Positions 1-5,909 of a stretch of 12,894 bases of DNA are shown piece by piece. The DNA is taken from NCBI GenBank assembly GCA_028688175.1, contig JAQTYS010000006.1, positions 1 through 12,894 on the forward strand, read 5' to 3'. The stretch's first letter is position 1. Each line of letters opens with the position of its first letter. The position numbers and the translations under genes are program-made. Under the pieces are notes generated by a model. That model ran no database searches and had not been told where the DNA came from. It saw nothing but the letters and a program-made list of their open reading frames with translations. Source of the stretch: Methanothrix sp. (GTDB lineage Archaea; Halobacteriota; Methanosarcinia; Methanotrichales; Methanotrichaceae).

Positions 1-114
1 GCTCTGGTAAGATTGCGCCAGCTCAGCCAGGGGCGTTACCAGCGTCTCGGGGACAAAGAGGCCTCCGTATCTGCCGAACTTGACTGCGGATATATTGGAT
101 ATTTGACTGTGCAA
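1..114 (-). CDS. trpB: Tryptophan synthase beta chain, N-terminal part (cut by window edge)
   Basis: Only the first 38 codons are in the window. The minus-strand reading gives a short lead and then KFGRYGGLFVPETL, the strongly conserved N-terminal motif of TrpB, followed by VTPLAELAQSYQS. TrpB is the PLP-dependent subunit that joins indole and serine to make tryptophan. No in-frame ATG exists. I chose the TTG at 114-112 because GGTGAT, a good archaeal ribosome binding site, lies at 123-118 just upstream. The frame stays open further upstream, so the exact start is inferred. The gene has its own TATA box and TrpY-like operator boxes, so it appears to be transcribed separately from xseAB. Confidence 0.85.
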   Translation of the reverse strand, partial: MHSQISNISAVKFGRYGGLFVPETLVTPLAELAQSYQS

Positions 115-130
115 AGGATCACCGGCTGGA

Positions 131-178
131 TGTACATTAAATGTACTAATTAATACTATGATGTATGAAAAGGTACAT
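131..178 (-). promoter_or_regulatory. Candidate TRP-box operator of trpB
   Basis: The sequence GTACATT-A-AATGTAC at 132-146 is a perfect 7-bp inverted repeat containing TGTACA (131-136). Another GTACAT lies at 173-178, between the TATA box and the expected transcription start. In Methanothermobacter the regulator TrpY represses trp genes by binding TGTACA 'TRP boxes'. The matching hexamer in front of trpB suggests the same control here. No TrpY gene is visible in this window. Confidence 0.6.
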
Positions 179-187
179 CTACGGTTG

Positions 188-195
188 TATTTAAA
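188..195 (-). promoter_or_regulatory. TATA box for trpB
   Basis: The minus strand reads TTTAAATA, the canonical archaeal TATA box, preceded by purines (AAG). Transcription would start about 25 bases downstream, near 166, leaving a leader of about 50 bases before the TTG start that contains the palindromic GTACAT boxes. Confidence 0.65.
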
Positions 196-219
196 CTTAA
201 TCTAGACTCAATCACCGCA

Positions 220-429
220 TCAGCTCAGATCCGGCGGCAGTTCTCCCGTCAGGCACTCTATCCTTCTCTGTGCACCCTCCAGTCTGGCATTACACAGCTT
301 GACCAGGGTCATGCCCTTCTCATACAGGTCCAGGCTCTCCTCCAGCGTCATCTTTCCCTCTTCCAGCACCTCAACAATCTGCTCTAGACTGTCCAGTGCC
401 TCTTCCAGACCTATCTGTTCCTTCTTCAT
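220..429 (-). CDS. xseB: Exodeoxyribonuclease VII small subunit
   Basis: The 69-residue protein matches the XseB family: a short helical hairpin with EEALDSLEQIVEVLEEGKM and then LEESLDLYEKGMTLVKLC, ending in AQRRIE. XseB subunits wrap the XseA core of exonuclease VII, which degrades single-stranded DNA from both ends without needing metal. E. coli XseB is about 80 residues, so the length is normal. Its ATG overlaps the xseA stop codon by four bases (ATGA), so the two are co-transcribed and probably translationally coupled. A GAGGAAG-like ribosome binding site lies inside the end of xseA. Confidence 0.93.
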   Translation of the reverse strand: MKKEQIGLEEALDSLEQIVEVLEEGKMTLEESLDLYEKGMTLVKLCNARLEGAQRRIECLTGELPPDLS

Positions 430-1631
430 GTTGCTTCCTCTTCATCATCCCGGCATTGCAGTACCCTGCATCTCAGTCTTCCCTTCCCCAAAATCAGCTC
501 TATCTCCTCGCCCGGTCTGGCGTCCTGGGATTGCAGTATCAGGCCCTTTCCGGTGCGGGCGATGGCATAGCCCCGCTGCAGGGTGGCCAGCGGGCCTACG
601 GCCAGCAGCCGTCCTTTGGCCAGCTCCAGACGGCTTTTTATGCTCTGCATCTTATCCGCCTGGGCAGAGTCCAGGTTTTGGCTGAGAATATCCAGTCTCT
701 GGCGAGAGTCGCGTGCCAGAGAGTACATCCTCTTGGCGGATACATTTTGCTTTAGATACTCCAGACGCTCCTCTTTTCGTTCCAGGTTCGTCCAGAGGGC
801 ACGCATGATTCTCACCTGGGCGGTGCGCAGATCTTCCTTAATCTGCTCTACATCCGCTGCTGCCATTCTTGCTGCCGCCGTAGGAGTGGCGGCTCGCACG
901 TCTGCCACATAATCGGCAATGGTCACATCCGTCTCATGCCCCACAGCGGAGATGACAGGCACATCGCAGGCGAAGATGGCCCGAGCTACAATCTCGGAGT
1001 TAAAGCACCACAGATCCTCAGTAGATCCGCCCCCGCGGCAGACTATGACTACATCGGCACGGCCTCGCAGAGCCGAAATTGCCAAGGCCACACTCTCCTC
1101 TGCTCCATCTCCCTGCACCTGGGCCGGAGAAAGGATGATTCTGGCAGGATAAGAGCCCAATGTGCGCAAAACATCTCTCAGCGCTGCTCCCTGGGGAGAG
1201 GTGACAATGCCGATTTTCTCCGGATACAAAGGCAGCGCCCGCTTTCTCTCCTGGGCGAATAGCCCCTCTGCAGCCAGCTTCTTTTTGAGCGCCTCCAGTT
1301 GCAGGTGGCGCAGGCCCAGCCCCTCATCCTGCTTGAGGGCGCGGGCCACCAGCTGCACCCTGCCCTGGGGCCGGTAAACGGCAATATCTCCGAAGACCAT
1401 CACATTTTTGCCGTCTTTCGGTTCAAAGTCCAGAGAGAGGGCGCTGCCTTTGAAGAGGACGCAGGAGATGGAAGAGCCCTGATCCTTGAGGGTAAAATAT
1501 CTGTGTCCTGACCGGTGGTGAATGTAGTTGGAGACCTCGCCTCGAGCCCAGAGGTCATGCAGGCGGGGATCATTCTCCAGGCGATCCGCTATTCTAAGAT
1601 TCAGGTCGGTGACTGTAAATATCTGGGTCAA
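426..1631 (-). CDS. xseA: Exodeoxyribonuclease VII large subunit
   Basis: The 401-residue protein has the XseA layout: an N-terminal OB-fold DNA-binding domain (about residues 3-100, with GEVSNY and GHRYFTLKD), then the catalytic domain. The catalytic domain carries RGGGSTEDLWCFN (199-211), PVISAVGHETD (225-235) and VADVRAATPTAAA (242-254), the family signatures, followed by a long helical stalk and the C-terminal part (QRGYAIAR, GKGLI). It forms the nuclease core with XseB. E. coli XseA is about 456 residues; this one is somewhat shorter in the stalk. The start is TTG (1631-1629) because no in-frame ATG exists and the OB-fold begins right there. The enzyme is mainly bacterial, so an origin by transfer is likely. 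Confidence 0.95.
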   Translation of the reverse strand: MTQIFTVTDLNLRIADRLENDPRLHDLWARGEVSNYIHHRSGHRYFTLKDQGSSISCVLFKGSALSLDFEPKDGKNVMVFGDIAVYRPQGRVQLVARALKQDEGLGLRHLQLEALKKKLAAEGLFAQERKRALPLYPEKIGIVTSPQGAALRDVLRTLGSYPARIILSPAQVQGDGAEESVALAISALRGRADVVIVCRGGGSTEDLWCFNSEIVARAIFACDVPVISAVGHETDVTIADYVADVRAATPTAAARMAAADVEQIKEDLRTAQVRIMRALWTNLERKEERLEYLKQNVSAKRMYSLARDSRQRLDILSQNLDSAQADKMQSIKSRLELAKGRLLAVGPLATLQRGYAIARTGKGLILQSQDARPGEEIELILGKGRLRCRVLQCRDDEEEAT

Positions 1632-1657
1632 GATAATCCTGTTTTTATCGGGCCCGA

Positions 1658-1665
1658 TATTTAAA
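1658..1665 (-). promoter_or_regulatory. TATA box for xseAB
   Basis: The minus strand reads TTTAAATA. A start about 25 bases downstream would fall near 1636, only a few bases before the TTG start codon of xseA. The transcript may therefore be leaderless or nearly so. This promoter stands back-to-back with that of cbiM. Confidence 0.6.
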
Positions 1666-1721
1666 AGCGATTCATATGCGGGGCGAAACTGTTGGCAGCG
1701 TCGATTTATCGTTTTGGTAAA

Positions 1722-1737
1722 CTTATTTGGTCATAAG
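1722..1737. repeat. Short inverted repeat upstream of the cbiM promoter
   Basis: CTTAT and ATAAG form 5-bp arms around a 6-base spacer, ending about ten bases before the TATA box of the cbi operon. A metal-responsive regulator could bind here, but the arms are short and this may be chance. Confidence 0.25.
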
Positions 1738-1747
1738 ACAAGAAAAG

Positions 1748-1754
1748 TTTATAT
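1748..1754 (+). promoter_or_regulatory. TATA box for cbiMNQO
   Basis: TTTATAT follows a purine-rich stretch (AGAAAAG), a good BRE-TATA pair for an archaeal promoter. Transcription would start near 1775, giving a leader of about 12 bases that just contains the ribosome binding site GGTGA at 1778-1782. That leaves no room for a cobalamin riboswitch between the promoter and the start codon. Confidence 0.65.
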
Positions 1755-1786
1755 GGCAGTATATCTTTGCTTTAAGCGGTGAAGCA

Positions 1787-2482
1787 ATGCATATAATGGA
1801 GGGTTTTCTTCCTCATCCCTGGTGGGAGATCTGGTTTGCACTCTCACTTCCAGTAGTGGCGTATGGTGTCTACAAGATGAACAAGATGATCAAAGATAAC
1901 CGTGAGACACTGCCCTTACTGGCAGTTGCCGGAGCTTTTGTGTTCGTCCTCTCCTCCCTGAAGCTGCCCTCCGTCACCGGGAGTTGCTCACATCCTACTG
2001 GTACGGGAATGGGCTCTATAATCTTCGGCCCCTGGATAACCTCGGTCCTGGCCATGATCGTCCTGGTCTACCAGGCATTATTTTTGGCGCACGGCGGCCT
2101 TACTACTCTGGGCGCAAACACCTTCTCCATGGGCATTGCGGGTCCCGTCGTCGGATACCTCGTCTACAAAGCTGCCAGCAGATCGGGCTTGCATCTCTAC
2201 CTGGCCGTTTTCCTGGCTGCTACTTTAGCAGACTGGGCCACTTATCTCGTCACATCTTTGCAGCTGGCTCTAGCCTTTCCGGCGGCTAATGGCGGCGTAC
2301 TATCTTCCTTTGAGGCTTTTGCCGCTGTCTTTGCCATAACCCAGATTCCCCTGGCCATAGTGGAAGGAATGGTGACGGCATTGATGTTCAAATATATAGT
2401 GCAGCTTAGAAGCGATGTGCTGGTGAGAATGAATGTTGTCTCCCAAATCACCATAAAGAAGCTGAAGGAGGCAGTGGCATGA
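1787..2482 (+). CDS. cbiM: Cobalt/nickel ECF transporter, substrate-binding membrane protein CbiM
   Basis: The 231-residue protein starts MHIMEGF, the hallmark of CbiM/NikM, in which the free N-terminus and His2 help bind the metal ion. Residues 57-74 contain LKLPSVTGSCSHPTGTG, the second metal-binding region, with His69. Several hydrophobic membrane segments follow. The frame is open upstream to an ATG at 1727, but I chose ATG 1787 because GGTGA (1778-1782) precedes it by four bases and because family members begin exactly at MHIMEG. CbiM recognises Co2+ and works with CbiN, CbiQ and CbiO encoded next. Motifs and the presence of CbiN favour cobalt over nickel, though specificity cannot be proved from sequence alone. 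Confidence 0.95.
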   Translation: MHIMEGFLPHPWWEIWFALSLPVVAYGVYKMNKMIKDNRETLPLLAVAGAFVFVLSSLKLPSVTGSCSHPTGTGMGSIIFGPWITSVLAMIVLVYQALFLAHGGLTTLGANTFSMGIAGPVVGYLVYKAASRSGLHLYLAVFLAATLADWATYLVTSLQLALAFPAANGGVLSSFEAFAAVFAITQIPLAIVEGMVTALMFKYIVQLRSDVLVRMNVVSQITIKKLKEAVA

Positions 2483-2808
2483 AAATGAAATTGGAGCTCT
2501 TGACTTTAGGCGTCATTGTGCTCTTCGTCGCTGCCTTTGCTATCGTCAGCTCTACTCAAGATCACGAGTGGGGCGGAGCAGACAGCCAGGCTGAGGATGT
2601 AATCTCCGACCTTACCGGCGGCACCTATGTTCCCTGGTTTCAGTCCATTTACCAGCCTCCCAGCGGCGAGATCGAGAGCCTCCTCTTTGCCCTTCAAGCG
2701 GCCATCGGCAGCCTCATCGTCGGTTATTTCTTAGGTTACTACCGTGCTTTAGCCAAGGCAAAGGCAGATAAATCCGTCCCGGTGCCTGAAGGAAAATCGG
2801 ATGCATAA
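2479..2808 (+). CDS. cbiN: Cobalt transport protein CbiN
   Basis: The 109-residue protein has two membrane helices (about residues 5-25 and 67-88) around an extracytoplasmic loop. The family signature runs from VPWFQSIYQPPSGEIES (51-67) into LLFALQAAIGSLIVGYFLGYY. CbiN is the small accessory subunit needed for metal loading into CbiM. The ATG overlaps the cbiM stop (ATGA), with GGAGG at 2467-2471 as ribosome binding site. A second ATG two codons later would give nearly the same protein. The C-terminal tail after the second helix is charged and probably cytoplasmic. Confidence 0.94.
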   Translation: MKMKLELLTLGVIVLFVAAFAIVSSTQDHEWGGADSQAEDVISDLTGGTYVPWFQSIYQPPSGEIESLLFALQAAIGSLIVGYFLGYYRALAKAKADKSVPVPEGKSDA

Positions 2809-3583
2809 CCTTCTTGACGACTACGCTCATGGCAATGCCCTGCGGGAGACCAGTACCCGTCTCAAGCTGTTCTTGGGGATCTGGGCCATCCTCCTTTGCG
2901 TATCATCCACGACGCCCATTGCGCCCCTATTCGTGGCCATAACCATGAGTCTGATAACTGTGATGCTGGCTAAAATTCCCGGACGCATCTATTTCCGGCT
3001 GCTGCTGGTGCCTCTCTCCTTCGCCATGCTCAGTGCCGGAGTGGTAGCCTTCATGCATGGCAATGGTCAGACGCTATTTTCCGTGCAGATATTTGGGATC
3101 GATCTGGCCATCAGGGAAGAAGGGGCAAATCTGGCAGCTCTTCTTATTGCCCGGACCTTTGGCGGCATGTGCTCTTTGTATTTCATAGCTTTAACCACGC
3201 CCATGATTGAGATATTCGCCGTGCTCAAAACTTTGCGCATACCGCAATCGGTTATCGAGCTTTCCATGATGATCTACCGATACATCTTTGTCTTTCTGGA
3301 TCAGGCAGCCATGATCCACAGCGCCCAGGTGATGCGCCTGGGCAATGCCAGCGCAAAAAACTCCCTGAACTCGTTTTCATTGCTTTGCAGCGTTCTATTC
3401 CTCCGTTCCTGGGAGCAGGGGGAAAGGCTCATCGTGGCCATGGATTCTCGTTGTTACGATGGCAAGCTCGATCTCATGGATCAGGCAGCGGGGGCGAATC
3501 CCGGGACGATTTTTGCAGCAGCTATCTATTTAGCTGTAGCTACTGCCATAGCTGTTTTAACCAGGGACGTTCTGCTCTTGTGA
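2801..3583 (+). CDS. cbiQ: Cobalt ECF transporter T component CbiQ
   Basis: The 260-residue integral membrane protein is the energy-coupling (T) component linking CbiM to the ATPase. It has multiple hydrophobic segments and the two cytoplasmic coupling regions of the family: AQVMRLG (175-181) and AMDSRCYDG (213-221), the latter holding the conserved Ala-Arg-Gly pattern that docks on the ATPase. It overlaps the end of cbiN by eight bases, so the two are translationally coupled. An AAGGA-type ribosome binding site lies inside cbiN. Length is normal for CbiQ. Confidence 0.94.
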   Translation: MHNLLDDYAHGNALRETSTRLKLFLGIWAILLCVSSTTPIAPLFVAITMSLITVMLAKIPGRIYFRLLLVPLSFAMLSAGVVAFMHGNGQTLFSVQIFGIDLAIREEGANLAALLIARTFGGMCSLYFIALTTPMIEIFAVLKTLRIPQSVIELSMMIYRYIFVFLDQAAMIHSAQVMRLGNASAKNSLNSFSLLCSVLFLRSWEQGERLIVAMDSRCYDGKLDLMDQAAGANPGTIFAAAIYLAVATAIAVLTRDVLLL

Positions 3584-3590
3584 GGCTACT

Positions 3591-4757
3591 ATGACGACTA
3601 TCCTTGAAACCAGAAGTCTCTGCTATTCTTATGGAGATGGAACGAAGGCTCTGAATGACGTGTGCATCTCCTTGCAGGAGGGAAAGAAGGTTGCTCTGGT
3701 GGGGCCCAATGGAGCCGGCAAATCCACACTCATGCTCATGTTCAATGGCATCTTGCGGCCCAGCCAGGGCATAGTCCTCTTCCGTGGCCAGCCCATGAAC
3801 TACGATGCCGCTAGCTTGCGTTCCATCCGGAGAGCTGTGGGCATGGTCTTTCAAAATTCCGACGACCAGCTATTTGCTCCCACCGTCTTCCAGGACGTGG
3901 CCTTCGGTCCCACCAATTTGGGCTATGCTGTAGATAAGGTGAAGAGATATGTCGGCTTTGCCCTTCAGTACGTGGGTCTATCTGGATATGAACGCCGTCC
4001 GCCGCATCACCTGAGTGGTGGCGAGAAGAAGAGAGTAGCCATCGCCGGCATTCTGGCTATGGAGCCCGAGGTCATCATTCTTGATGAACCCACCTCCAAT
4101 CTTGATCCCGCCAGCTCAGAAGAGATCATGGAGATGCTAGATGAGCTGAACTACGGCGGAAAGACATTGATCATCTCTACTCATGATGTGGACCTGGCCT
4201 ATCGCTGGGCGGATGAGGTCATCCTCATGAAAGGGGGTGGTGTGGTGCGGCGGGGCACAGGGCAGGAGGTTTTCGGAGACGCGAAGCTGATCAAAGATGC
4301 CCGTCTCAAGCTTCCCCTCGTGGTGGACCTCTATCAGGAGCTGGCTGGCCGGGGCATCGTCCGAGGATCAGAGCCGCCCAAGAATATCCTTGAGCTTTGC
4401 GATCTCCTGCAACCAAAGGCAGAGACCGAGGTATTGGGCAAGATCTACATCTGTAATGTGGATAGGGCGGATGGCAAAGGGATTCTGGCGATGCTCGAAG
4501 AAATTCCTGCTTGCTTTAAGGGCGCTATGGGCACCAGTGCCAAGTCACTGGCGGAAAAGTGCGGTATATCCATAGATTTTACCTATGGCGTCATCGACAA
4601 ATGCATACTTAAAGCGCTCCTGGGCAAGAGCTCTATCATCATGACCTCGGGAGGGATGGTAGATCATACTATGCAGAGAATCGAGGACTACGGCCAGGAG
4701 TCCGGGACAAAGATCGAAGCGATCTGTCCAATGCAGAGCACCGAAAACCTTAAGTAA
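3591..4757 (+). CDS. cbiO: Cobalt ECF transporter ATPase CbiO with C-terminal extension
   Basis: Residues 1-245 form a complete ABC ATPase: Walker A GPNGAGKST (38-46), Q-loop Gln88, signature LSGGEKKR (141-148), Walker B VIILDEPT (161-168) and H-loop His198. It powers Co2+ uptake through CbiMNQ. The ATG lies seven bases after the cbiQ stop, with a GAGG motif between. At 388 residues it is about 100 longer than common CbiO proteins (about 270-290). The extra part, about residues 282-381, starts with GKIYICNV and includes GAMGTSAKSLAEKCGISIDF and IIMTSGGMVDH. It has a Rossmann-like beta/alpha rhythm but I do not recognise the family. It could sense a ligand or bind a partner. Confidence 0.94.
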   Translation: MTTILETRSLCYSYGDGTKALNDVCISLQEGKKVALVGPNGAGKSTLMLMFNGILRPSQGIVLFRGQPMNYDAASLRSIRRAVGMVFQNSDDQLFAPTVFQDVAFGPTNLGYAVDKVKRYVGFALQYVGLSGYERRPPHHLSGGEKKRVAIAGILAMEPEVIILDEPTSNLDPASSEEIMEMLDELNYGGKTLIISTHDVDLAYRWADEVILMKGGGVVRRGTGQEVFGDAKLIKDARLKLPLVVDLYQELAGRGIVRGSEPPKNILELCDLLQPKAETEVLGKIYICNVDRADGKGILAMLEEIPACFKGAMGTSAKSLAEKCGISIDFTYGVIDKCILKALLGKSSIIMTSGGMVDHTMQRIEDYGQESGTKIEAICPMQSTENLK

Positions 4758-4784
4758 ATATAACTTGATTAAAGAAAAGTATAT

Positions 4785-4805
4785 TGGAATAATTGGTTTA
4801 TTCCA
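4785..4805. terminator. Hairpin 28 bases after cbiO, possible terminator
   Basis: TGGAATAA and TTATTCCA form a perfect 8-bp stem around the 5-base loop TTGGT. It sits shortly after the stop codon of the last gene of the cbi operon. Archaeal termination relies more on T-runs than on hairpins, and no clear T-run follows, so it could instead stabilise the 3' end of the mRNA. Confidence 0.45.
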
Positions 4806-4822
4806 TTGCGTCCATTCAGAAC

Positions 4823-4866
4823 CTGGAGCGAGGGTCAACTGGCTGGCAGTCAGGCCTTCGCTCTGG
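4823..4866. repeat. Long imperfect hairpin in the cbiO-larB gap
   Basis: GAGCGAGGG (4826-4834) pairs with CCTTCGCTC (4855-4863) with one G-U pair. The stem can extend outward by three more pairs if G-U pairs are allowed. The loop contains a smaller inverted repeat, ACTG...CAGT. It is GC-richer than its surroundings. Confidence 0.45.
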
Positions 4867-4973
4867 ATCTCCCTCTCAGGAAAAATTACTACTATTTTGC
4901 CGCAGCAAGTCCTTTGAAATTAGACTAAAGAGTATAAATGAATATTTAGGATTATTCCTGATTAATAATTGTG

Positions 4974-5022
4974 GAGCGGGTAGGGGAGTGGGGGTTAGTG
5001 AAAAAGATGTGTATACCCGCTC
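4974..5022 (-). terminator. Inverted repeat after larB, possible terminator
   Basis: GAGCGGGTA (4974-4982) and TACCCGCTC (5014-5022) are perfect 9-bp arms with a 31-base spacer. On the minus strand, downstream of the larB stop, the spacer carries a run of five T, the type of signal that ends archaeal transcripts. On the plus strand the spacer is G-rich (GGGG, GGGGG). Confidence 0.45.
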
Positions 5023-5069
5023 TTGCCTTAACAATCTGTTGATCGTATATATACTTTTCTGGCAATAAT

Positions 5070-5849
5070 CTACAACTGTTTTTGTCCATATGCTTTTTGT
5101 CTGGCAATCTTTGCCGCATAGGCGCCAGCTACAAAGCCTGCATCTATATTGACTACGGTGAGAACGGAGCAGGACTGCAACATGGAGTAAAGGGCTGCCT
5201 GGCCACCTCCGCCCAGACCATAGCCTGTGGAAACCGGCAAGCCGATTACCGGAGCTTCTACCAGTCCCGCTACAACCGCCGGCAGCGTCCCTTCCCGTCC
5301 GGCTGCCACCACAAAGGCATCGACATCTGCCATTCTCTCCAGGCAGGGAAAGAGCCTGTGAATGCCGGCCACTCCTACGTCGTACTCCGAAATGACATTG
5401 CATCCCATCTCCTCCGCCACAACGCGTGCTTCCTCAGCGACCGGCATGTCGGCAGTGCCTGCTGCCAGGATGCCCACCGTTCCTCTTTTAGCCTGCACCG
5501 GCGCAGAGCGAATGACCACTGTTCTGGCCTTGGAGTTGTGCTCCAGCTTGCTTCCCTCTGGCAGTTTTGCGCACTGCAGGAGCTCTAGCTGCTGGCGCGA
5601 GACGCGAGTGATGATCACACTACCAGTAGCCCGCAGGTGAGCCAGGGAGATGGCCACAAGATCTGCTTTGTCCTTCCCTTCGGCGAGAATAGCCTCTGGA
5701 ATGCCGATGCGATCTGCCCGGCAGATGTCCAGCTTTGCCACATCTCCTACTGCCAGGAAGCTGTGGCGTTTGATGCGTCGCATTGCCTCTTCCAGGTCCA
5801 TCTCCCCTCGGGCATAGCATTGCAGCAGATCTCTCAGGTCCTCTTGCAC
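5070..5849 (-). CDS. larB: Nickel pincer cofactor biosynthesis protein LarB
   Basis: The 259-residue protein has the LarB layout: a helical N-terminal region with RADRIGIPEAILAEGK (44-59), then an AIR carboxylase-like (PurE-fold) domain with GILAAGTADMPVAEEA (126-141), EYDVGVAGIHRL (155-166), VAAGREGTLPAVVAGLV (181-197) and NIDAGF (234-239). Cys227 in MLQSCS corresponds by context to the cysteine that attacks the pyridinium ring in known LarB. LarB carboxylates and hydrolyses nicotinic acid adenine dinucleotide, the first step toward the nickel-pincer nucleotide of lactate racemase and related enzymes. The start is GTG (5849-5847); there is no ribosome binding site, so a leaderless mRNA is possible. 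larC and larE are not in the window. The gene converges on the cobalt/nickel importer operon. Confidence 0.93.
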   Translation of the reverse strand: MQEDLRDLLQCYARGEMDLEEAMRRIKRHSFLAVGDVAKLDICRADRIGIPEAILAEGKDKADLVAISLAHLRATGSVIITRVSRQQLELLQCAKLPEGSKLEHNSKARTVVIRSAPVQAKRGTVGILAAGTADMPVAEEARVVAEEMGCNVISEYDVGVAGIHRLFPCLERMADVDAFVVAAGREGTLPAVVAGLVEAPVIGLPVSTGYGLGGGGQAALYSMLQSCSVLTVVNIDAGFVAGAYAAKIARQKAYGQKQL

Positions 5850-5853
5850 GGTT

Positions 5854-5863
5854 CTTAAAATAT
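5854..5863 (+). promoter_or_regulatory. TATA-like box for the endoQ gene
   Basis: TTAAAATATA on the plus strand would place a transcription start near 5884, about 25 bases before the ATG at 5910. On the minus strand, a weaker CTTTATG box at 5879-5873 would place the larB start near its GTG codon. Both assignments rest on spacing only. Confidence 0.4.
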
Positions 5864-5909
5864 ATCGTCAAGCATAAAGGGTTTATCCCTGCATAATGAA
5901 TGAAAAAAG

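Larger units (their letters stand above)
4758..5069. other. Convergent intergenic gap with three inverted repeats
   Basis: This AT-rich 312-base stretch separates the 3' ends of cbiO and larB. It holds three inverted repeats, listed separately, and no gene I can support. A 91-codon open frame at 4793-5068 starts with TTG, lacks a ribosome binding site, overlaps all the hairpins and has a composition unlike a protein. The most likely role of the gap is two-way transcription termination. Confidence 0.6.

Noticed and set aside
1632..1786. Cobalamin riboswitch upstream of cbiM
   Set aside because: The promoter leaves a leader of only about a dozen bases, and no B12-box-like sequence is visible.
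1727..1786. Upstream ATG giving a CbiM with 20 more residues
   Set aside because: It would start before the TATA box and would block the free MH N-terminus needed for metal binding; ATG 1787 has its own ribosome binding site.
4977..5000. G-quadruplex in the G-rich loop after larB
   Set aside because: Only three runs of three or more G are present, one short of a standard four-run motif.
4793..5068. 91-codon open frame in the cbiO-larB gap
   Set aside because: It starts with TTG, has no ribosome binding site, covers all the inverted repeats and resembles no protein family.
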